Part shown: piece by piece, positions 57,984-64,000 of the stretch
Layout of the letters: every line of letters begins with the position of its first letter
How positions within the stretch are numbered: the stretch's first letter is position 1
Source: Pithys albifrons albifrons
Lineage: Eukaryota; Chordata; Aves; Passeriformes; Thamnophilidae
DNA length: 64,000 bases
Assembly (NCBI RefSeq): GCF_047495875.1
Contig: NC_092458.1
Location: 105,278,227-105,342,226 of the forward strand
Reading direction: 5' to 3'
The notes under the pieces: model-generated
Told to the model about the DNA's origin: nothing
Database searches by the model: none
The model's input: only the letters and a program-made list of their open reading frames with translations
Made by a program: the position numbers and the translations under genes

Positions 57984-60900
57984 ACAACCGTGTCTATTGG
58001 ACTGTGTGGATTCGATGGCCTGGTACATCAGACCCACAAAAGTACAAGGCTTTGGTTGATACTGGCGCTCAATGCACATTAATGCCATCAGGACATGTGG
58101 GCTCAGAAACTATTTCTATTTCTGGGGTGACAGGGGGATCTCAAGAGTTGACTGTGCTAGAAGCTGAAGTGAGCTTGACAGGGAGAGATTGGCAGAAACA
58201 CCCCATTGTGACTGGTCCAGCCGCCCCATGTATCCTGGGCATTGACTACCTCAGGAATGGATATTTTAAGGACCCAAAGGGGCATAGATGGGCTTTTGGA
58301 ATAGCCACTGTACAGACAGAAGGGATTGAACAATTGAACTCATTGCCAGGTCTCTCAGAAAGTCCTTCTGCTGTTGGACTGTTGAAAGTTGAGGAACAGC
58401 AAGTGCCAATTGCCACCACGACAGTGCACCGTCGGCAATACCGAACGAACCGTGATGCTGTGATCCCCATCCATAAGATGATCCGTGAACTGGAGAGCCA
58501 AGGGGTGGTCAGCAAAACCCACTCACCCTTCAACAGCCCCATCTGGCCTGTGCATAAGTCTGATGGAGAATGGAGATTGACTGTGGACTATCGTGGCTTG
58601 AATGAAGTTACCCCACCGCTGAGTGCCGCTGTGCCGGACATGCTGGAGCTCCAGTATGAACTGGAGTCCAGGGCAGCAAAGTGGTATGCCACTATTGACA
58701 TTGCTAATGCGTTCTTCTCCATTCCTCTGGCACCAGAGTGCAGGCCACAGTTTGCTTTCACCTGGAGGGGCGTGCAGTACACCTGGAACCGACTACCCCA
58801 GGGGTGGAAACACAGTCCCACCATCTGTCATGGACTGATCCAGACTGCACTGGAGAAGGGTGAGGCTCCAGAACACCTGCAATACATTGATGACATCATT
58901 GTGTGGGGGGACACAGCAGAAGAGGTTTTTCAGAAAGGAGAGAAAATCATCCAGATCCTTTTGGGAGCTGGCTTTGCCATCAAACGGAGTAAGGTTAAGG
59001 GACCAGCCCAAGAGATCCAGTTCCTGGGAGTGAAGTGGCAGGATGGACGCCGTCAGATTCCAACAGAAGTCATCAATAAGATCACAGCAATGTCTCCACC
59101 TACCAGCAAAAAGGAAACACAAGCCTTCCTGGGTGCCATAGGGTTCTGGAGGATGCATATCCCAGCATACAGTCAGATCGTAAGCCCTCTCTACTTGGTA
59201 ACCCGTAAGAAGAATGATTTCCACTGGGGCCCTGAGCAGCAACAAGCCTTTGACCAGATCAAGCATGAGATTGCTCAGGCTGTAGCCCTTGGACCAGTCA
59301 GGACAGGACCAGACGTACAGAACATGCTCTACTCCGCCGCCGGGAATAATGGCCTGTCTTGGAGCCTTTGGCAGAAGGTGCCTGGTGAGACTCGAGGCCG
59401 ACCACTTGGATTCTGGAGCCGAGGCTACAGAGGATCTGAAGCCAACTATACCCCCACAGAGAAAGAGATCCTAGCCGCCTATGAAGGAGTCCAAGCCGCC
59501 TCAGAGGTGATTGGCACAGAAGCACAGCTGTTTCTGGCACCTCGACTACCAGTGCTGAAGTGGATGTTGTCAGGACAGGCTGCCTCTACACATCACGCCA
59601 CTGATGCTACCTGGAGCAAGTGGATTGCCCTGATTACGCAGCGCGCCCGTATAGGAAAATCAAATCGCCCTGGGATCCTGGAAATCATCACAAACTGGCC
59701 TGAAGGTGAAAATTTTGGTCTAGCAGATGAAGAGGAAGAGCAGGTGACACGTGCGGAAGAAGCTCCACCATACAATCAATTGCCAAAAGAGGAAATACGC
59801 TACGCCCTCTTCACCGATGGCTCCTGTCGCATTGTAGGGACTAATCGCAAATGGAAAGCAGCTGTATGGAGTCCCACACGACAAGTTGCAGAAGCTACTG
59901 AAGGAGAAGGTGGGTCGAGTCAGTTTGCAGAGCTTAAAGCCGTGCAGTTGGCCCTGGACATTGCTGAACGAGAGAAATGGCCAAAGCTCTACCTCTACAC
60001 CGACTCATGGATGGTGGCCAATGCTCTCTGGGGATGGTTAGACCGATGGAAGAAAACCAATTGGAAACGCAGAGGGAAACCCATCTGGGCTGCCGATATA
60101 TGGCAAGATATTGCCACCCGAGTAGAGAAGCTGATTGTGAGAGTCCGCCACGTAGACGCACACGTGCCCAAAAATCGGGCCAATGAGGAACATCTCAACA
60201 ACCAACAGGCAGACCGAGCTGCGCAAGTGAAAGTATCACAGACAGATCTGGACTGGCAGCACAAGGGAGAGCTGTTCTTGGCTCGATGGGCCCATGATGC
60301 CTCGGGCCATCAGGGCAGAGATGCCACTTATAAATGGGCACGAGACCGAGGGGTGGATTTAACCATGGACATTATCTCTCAGGTTATCCACGACTGTGAG
60401 ACATGTGCTGCCATTAAGCAGGCTAAGAGAGTGAAGCCCCTGTGGTATGGTGGACGCTGGGATAAGTATAAGTACGGGGAGGCCTGGCAGGTTGACTACA
60501 TCACACTGCCACAGACCCGCCAAGGCAAGCGCTATGTGCTCACCATGGTGGAAGCAACCACAGGGTGGCTGGAGACACACCCAGTGCCTCACGCCACTGC
60601 TCGGAACACCATCCTAGGCCTGGAAAAACAAGTGCTGTGGCGACATGGCACCCCAGAACGAATTGAGTCAGATAATGGAACTCATTTCAAAAACAGCTTA
60701 GTTGCTACCTGGGCGAGAGAACATGGCATTGAGTGGGTGTATCATATCCCCTACCATGCACCAGCTGCCGGGAAAGTTGAGCGGTGTAATGGACTGTTGA
60801 AAACCACTTTAAAGGCGTTGGGTGGAGGGACTTTCAAACACTGGGATCAACACTTAGCAAAGGCTACATGGCTAGTCAACACTAGAGGCTCTGTCAATCG

Positions 60901-61129
60901 AGCCGGCCCTGCCCAATCAGAACCCCTTCACACTGTAGATGGAGACAAAGTCCCTGTAATACACCTGAGAGGTATGCTAGGGAAAACAGTCTGGATCAAC
61001 CCTGCCTCAGGCAAAGGCAAACCCATTCGTGGGGTTGTCTTTGCTCAAGGATCTGGTTCCACCTGGTGGGTGATGCAGGAAGATGGAGAGACACGATGTG
61101 TACCTCAAGGGGAACTTATCTCTGGGTAA
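57950..61129 (+). CDS. pol: ERVL-type Pro-Pol (protease, RT, RNase H, integrase)
   Basis: An uninterrupted frame of 1,059 codons directly after the gag TAG, in the same frame, so it is probably made as a Gag-Pol readthrough product. The first ATG is only at 58,004 and is probably not a start; residue numbers here count from it. Aspartic protease: LVDTGA with the DTG at 19-21, ILGIDYL near 77-83. Reverse transcriptase: D232 in TIDIANAFF, LPQGWKHSP, YIDD at 294-297. RNase H: TDGS D605, E643, YTDS D667, D737. Integrase: zinc-binding H764, H769, C798, C801 and a D831/D890/E926 triad with exactly 35 residues between the last two, then an SH3-like C-terminus ending ELISG. All catalytic residues checked are present. 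There is no dUTPase. It copies the RNA genome into DNA and inserts it. Confidence 0.95.
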   Translation, partial: RGPASSQVEARDNRVYWTVWIRWPGTSDPQKYKALVDTGAQCTLMPSGHVGSETISISGVTGGSQELTVLEAEVSLTGRDWQKHPIVTGPAAPCILGIDYLRNGYFKDPKGHRWAFGIATVQTEGIEQLNSLPGLSESPSAVGLLKVEEQQVPIATTTVHRRQYRTNRDAVIPIHKMIRELESQGVVSKTHSPFNSPIWPVHKSDGEWRLTVDYRGLNEVTPPLSAAVPDMLELQYELESRAAKWYATIDIANAFFSIPLAPECRPQFAFTWRGVQYTWNRLPQGWKHSPTICHGLIQTALEKGEAPEHLQYIDDIIVWGDTAEEVFQKGEKIIQILLGAGFAIKRSKVKGPAQEIQFLGVKWQDGRRQIPTEVINKITAMSPPTSKKETQAFLGAIGFWRMHIPAYSQIVSPLYLVTRKKNDFHWGPEQQQAFDQIKHEIAQAVALGPVRTGPDVQNMLYSAAGNNGLSWSLWQKVPGETRGRPLGFWSRGYRGSEANYTPTEKEILAAYEGVQAASEVIGTEAQLFLAPRLPVLKWMLSGQAASTHHATDATWSKWIALITQRARIGKSNRPGILEIITNWPEGENFGLADEEEEQVTRAEEAPPYNQLPKEEIRYALFTDGSCRIVGTNRKWKAAVWSPTRQVAEATEGEGGSSQFAELKAVQLALDIAEREKWPKLYLYTDSWMVANALWGWLDRWKKTNWKRRGKPIWAADIWQDIATRVEKLIVRVRHVDAHVPKNRANEEHLNNQQADRAAQVKVSQTDLDWQHKGELFLARWAHDASGHQGRDATYKWARDRGVDLTMDIISQVIHDCETCAAIKQAKRVKPLWYGGRWDKYKYGEAWQVDYITLPQTRQGKRYVLTMVEATTGWLETHPVPHATARNTILGLEKQVLWRHGTPERIESDNGTHFKNSLVATWAREHGIEWVYHIPYHAPAAGKVERCNGLLKTTLKALGGGTFKHWDQHLAKATWLVNTRGSVNRAGPAQSEPLHTVDGDKVPVIHLRGMLGKTVWINPASGKGKPIRGVVFAQGSGSTWWVMQEDGETRCVPQGELISG

Positions 61130-61228
61130 ACGACTCATATTACTGTATTTGTAAACACTTAATTATTTGAAAGAAAATTTAAGTTTAATGTAGAGTATCG
61201 GCATGGAAGAGAATTTAGGGGTGGATAA
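61130..61228 (+). promoter_or_regulatory. Short 3' untranslated segment with polypurine tract
   Basis: Only 99 bp between the pol stop and the 3' LTR, which rules out env. The last bases, GAGAATTTAGGGGTGGATAA, are purine-rich just before the LTR and are the likely plus-strand primer, although interrupted by T residues, so the tract is weaker than usual. Confidence 0.6.
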
Positions 61229-61921
61229 TGTTGTAGTTTGGGATTATTATGTAAATTCTCTCCCCTGCCACTTAACTGCCCAGGCCAGCGGTTGACAAAA
61301 GAAGTAGTTAACTGTGATCGCTGGGGTGGGGGCAGGTTTGTCTCTTTTGGTTTTTTTTTGGATATTCTCCTCAGTCTTGGCTCGGCGGAACGGGGGAGTG
61401 GGGGCTCCAAGGAGGCAGGCTGCCCTGCTGGTTACTGCTGGGGTTTTCCCTGGCTGTCTTGCCGCTGCCTACTTCGGATTACTTTTTTTCCTGCCGTGCT
61501 GCTACCTGCCTTGGATTTGCTGTTGGTCGCTCGTACCTTTTCTGCTTCTTGGACGGGGAACACAAGGGAAAGAGACTGAGTCCATCTGAAAGCCCACTGC
61601 TCGTCTGTTTCGCTGGAGAGGGACTGAAACTCACTCTGCAGCCAGCGGGCTGTGACAAGGACACTTAAGTATAACCTTTTCTCCCGGAGGAAAACCTGCT
61701 GGGTTTTGTTGTTGTTGTTGTTTTTTTTTTCCTCTTATGGTGTTGGGGAAGTGGGTTGCACTAGTCTGTTTACATATATATATATATATATATAGCAGTT
61801 ATCCTTCTTGTATTAAAATTCCTTTTCTTAAATTTGATAAAGAGTGGTGTGATTATTGAGGAGGAGGCCCCTCCCCTGCTTGTGGGTAAAACATTTTGGT
61901 TTTTCCCCTCAAACCGAGACA
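61229..61921 (+). repeat. 3' LTR of the ERVL provirus
   Basis: 693 bp, from TGTTGTAG to GAGACA, same length as the 5' LTR and identical to it as far as I can read by eye, including (TA)10 at 61,775-61,794. ATTAAA at 61,812-61,817 should polyadenylate the transcript. It could also promote transcription into the flanking DNA. Confidence 0.95.
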
Positions 61922-61926
61922 AGGTG
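61922..61926. repeat. Target-site duplication AGGTG, right
   Basis: AGGTG directly after the terminal CA of the 3' LTR, matching 55,530-55,534. Confidence 0.95.
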
Positions 61927-64000
61927 AGAAGATCTTCAAATGTGGTTTCTTTTAATTCTAGCTGTGTTTTGAAAGAAGTTTACAAGCACATGAGGCTTGA
62001 GAAATATATTTGCATGAAATATATATTGAGTCTTTCTTGGTGGCCAGTGTTTTCTGCACTTCTTATGCTGGAAGTCCTGAGGGAATCAGGACGGGATGAA
62101 GTCACCACTGCTTGCCTTCTGGTCCATATCAACCAGTTCTGTTCAAATGCTTTTCTCTCTGTAACCTTTATATTTATTCTCTCACAAATTCATTGTTTAT
62201 TTACATTTATGTAAATGACTCTTTCTTCATTTTGCTTGGCATTAAGTGCTACATTTTCAGCATCCAATGACAGGCCAGGCACCCTGGCCAGTCCCAAGAA
62301 AAAGAGAATTTTATTCTAGGCAGGGCAAAAGAGCAAATACAGAAAAACTCACGTGTATTCTTTCTTGTATTCTCTCCCTTCTTAATAATAAAATATTAAT
62401 CAATGTACATTAACCTCAAAGCTTTGTTTCACCATCATCCTCACCATCCAAGAGCCTGAGAGAATTGTCTCACGATGTCCAGAAAGGGATAGCAAAAGAC
62501 ATGGTCATACTATCACCCTCTAACAGAACAATTCGCTCCTTTTTTTTTTCTGGATCTGGAGCTGGATCCAGGGCGCGCTCTTTAATCATGTACAACATAA
62601 ACCATTCTGAGATTGTAATAATATGTTGCTGCTGCTTACCTAGCAGATTTAGTTTCTCATTCATCAGATGAAATACTGTACTTGTTGAACTTACCTGTGA
62701 CTGTTTGACTGGGTGCTGAGGTTATAAAAACTGCTTACCTGCACTTAATACAGAGCATTTGCAGTCATTTTAGGAGTATCTTGGCAATTTAAGTCTCTTG
62801 CCTTCCGAATAGTGTAAGTATTGAACAACTAAATATGAATTTTCCTTTTAGAATTTCATCAAAGACATAGTTCTCAAAAGTCACCTGTTTCTAACAGTCC
62901 AGGAGTGCCATCCACAGGATGAAATTCATATTTTCATAGCACAATTTCTTTGATACTTTTGTTGGAAAAAAAGTTGTTTTAATTAAGAAAAAAAGTCAGC
63001 AATTTACTTTGATATCACTTACAGTATAATCAAATAGAAAAAACCTTTCTCTCAGCTAATCTTCCCCTTTCTGCTGCAATTGACTGACAGTAAAATACAT
63101 TCTTTAGATCTCAAAATGATTGATAATTGACTTCTAACAGTTTATAAAAAATTAATGATACAAATATACTAGAGTTTGTTCTCCCACCAAAATAACTATG
63201 ATATATTTTATTTTAATACTGTTCTATGGTATTGATGCTGCTTCTGTATTTGTTGAAATCACTAGAGCAAGTATCTCTTTGCCCAAAGAGAGGTCAATGG
63301 ACATTAAAACCTTGAACTTGTGCACGTCTTGGTTATCCAGCTAAGATGAAAGCATATAAAGCCATTTTTCCAAACTAAGGTGATATTCTCTGAGATAGCT
63401 GCTTAAACAGAAAATAGTAATTTCTTCATGTATGTTCTGTTATTGAATATAATACTGCCTTAATAAACTATAATGAGAATAAAAGAAAGGATGTTTGGGG
63501 GTTTCTTTGGAGTGTGGATTTGTTGCTTTTTCTTTTTTTTTTTTTGTTTTTTTTTTTGTTTGGTTTTTTTTGTTTGTTTGTTTCTTTTTGGTTAGATGTA
63601 GGAGGAAAATTTTACCTTTCAAGTAGACAGAAATCTGCAACTCGAATGAAGTATGTTTGTTAAAAGGTAACTGTGCAGAAAATTTTGTAAATCCTCTGTC
63701 ACATCTTTCAAAATACCTGTGAGTTGTTTTTTCCTTGGATACTTTCATAGTGTGAGTCCACATACAGAAAACACTGAAAATTACATTATTTTCAACATGA
63801 GAAACCACTGATGTGCAGCTTCATGATACCTTTGGCCAGTGTTAGTAGCCACACTGACAAAACACTGACAAAATCAGGCTTTGGTGGGCATTGTAAATTA
63901 TCTTTAGTGGTCCTGTAGCATTAGTGGTATTTGTACCATAGTTCTGGAATTGCTGGCCTGAAATTTTTGTGAGCCTTCTGCCATTAGTTGCAATGAAATA
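61927..64000. other. Non-coding flank with T/G-rich tract
   Basis: No gene or mobile element recognised. A T-rich tract with scattered G (about 63,525-63,594) underlies a lysine-rich minus-strand frame of 122 codons that I regard as artefact. A plus-strand frame of 126 codons begins inside the 3' LTR and runs into this flank by chance. Confidence 0.45.

Larger units (their letters stand above)
55535..61921 (+). mobile_element. Full-length, env-less ERVL-type endogenous retrovirus
   Basis: A complete provirus of 6,387 bp arranged LTR - primer binding site - gag - (TAG) - pro-RT-RNase H-IN - polypurine tract - LTR. The LTRs are both 693 bp and I see no difference between them by eye, including the (TA)10 and T-run tracts that normally drift first. 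A perfect AGGTG duplication flanks it. The domain order and the sequence style of capsid, reverse transcriptase and integrase place it with ERVL (class III, spumavirus-related) elements. There is no env and no room for one: only 99 bp separate the pol stop from the 3' LTR. The dUTPase found in many ERVL elements is also absent. Identical LTRs and undamaged frames suggest a very recent insertion, perhaps polymorphic in the species. Confidence 0.95.

Noticed and set aside
61130..61228. An env gene or dUTPase between pol and the 3' LTR
   Set aside because: Only 99 bp are available and contain no open frame of use.
63440..63808. A lysine-rich 122-codon minus-strand frame
   Set aside because: Its lysines come from the T-rich tract at 63,525-63,594.
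1..64000. CRISPR arrays, operons or other bacterial features
   Set aside because: Repeat content, retroelements and base composition are those of a vertebrate genome; no spaced direct repeats or bacterial genes are present.

Overview
The window looks like a piece of a bird nuclear genome. It is AT-rich, has no continuous cellular gene that I can recognise, and is littered with CR1-type LINE copies whose 3' ends carry the avian ATTCTATG-type octamer repeat. It also holds several avian-style retroviral LTRs. No host exon could be supported, so it is best read as intergenic or deep intronic DNA colonised by retroelements. The bird assignment rests on the CR1 and LTR repertoire and is an inference.

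Layout. 1-20,495: mostly plain AT-rich sequence, with a minus-strand LTR relic (2,669-3,290), a short CR1 scrap (4,199-4,306), a composite TA microsatellite (13,762-13,890), weak env-like remnants (17,578-18,250) and a complete solo LTR with a 4-bp duplication (18,482-19,016). 20,496-31,160: a complete solo LTR with a 5-bp duplication (20,501-21,138), a nested LTR-in-LTR structure (23,075-24,390), an old CR1 tail (29,045-29,622) and another LTR relic (29,730-30,140). 31,160-34,722: a long CR1 with a recognisable ORF1 esterase and an endonuclease/reverse transcriptase ORF2, both disabled. 34,723-55,529: a solo LTR (35,982-36,475), an ancient L2/MIR-like relic, a composite SINE joining a tRNA-Gln-like head, a 5S rRNA-like module and a tail ending in CATA-type repeats (38,950-39,315), two CR1 tails and a GC-rich LTR-like island near 52 kb.

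55,530-61,926 is the highlight: a complete, apparently undamaged, env-less endogenous retrovirus of ERVL (class III) type. Its two 693-bp LTRs look identical by eye and it is flanked by a 5-bp AGGTG duplication. It carries a tRNA-Lys-type primer binding site, a 552-codon gag and a 1,059-codon pro-pol. Gag and pro-pol are in the same frame, separated by one TAG. Eight bases after that TAG lies a perfect 8-bp hairpin, which suggests Gag-Pol is made by stop-codon readthrough. All protease, reverse transcriptase, RNase H and integrase catalytic residues I looked for are present. The element therefore looks very young and possibly still able to retrotranspose inside cells; it has no envelope gene.

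61,927-64,000 is plain flanking DNA with a T/G-rich tract.
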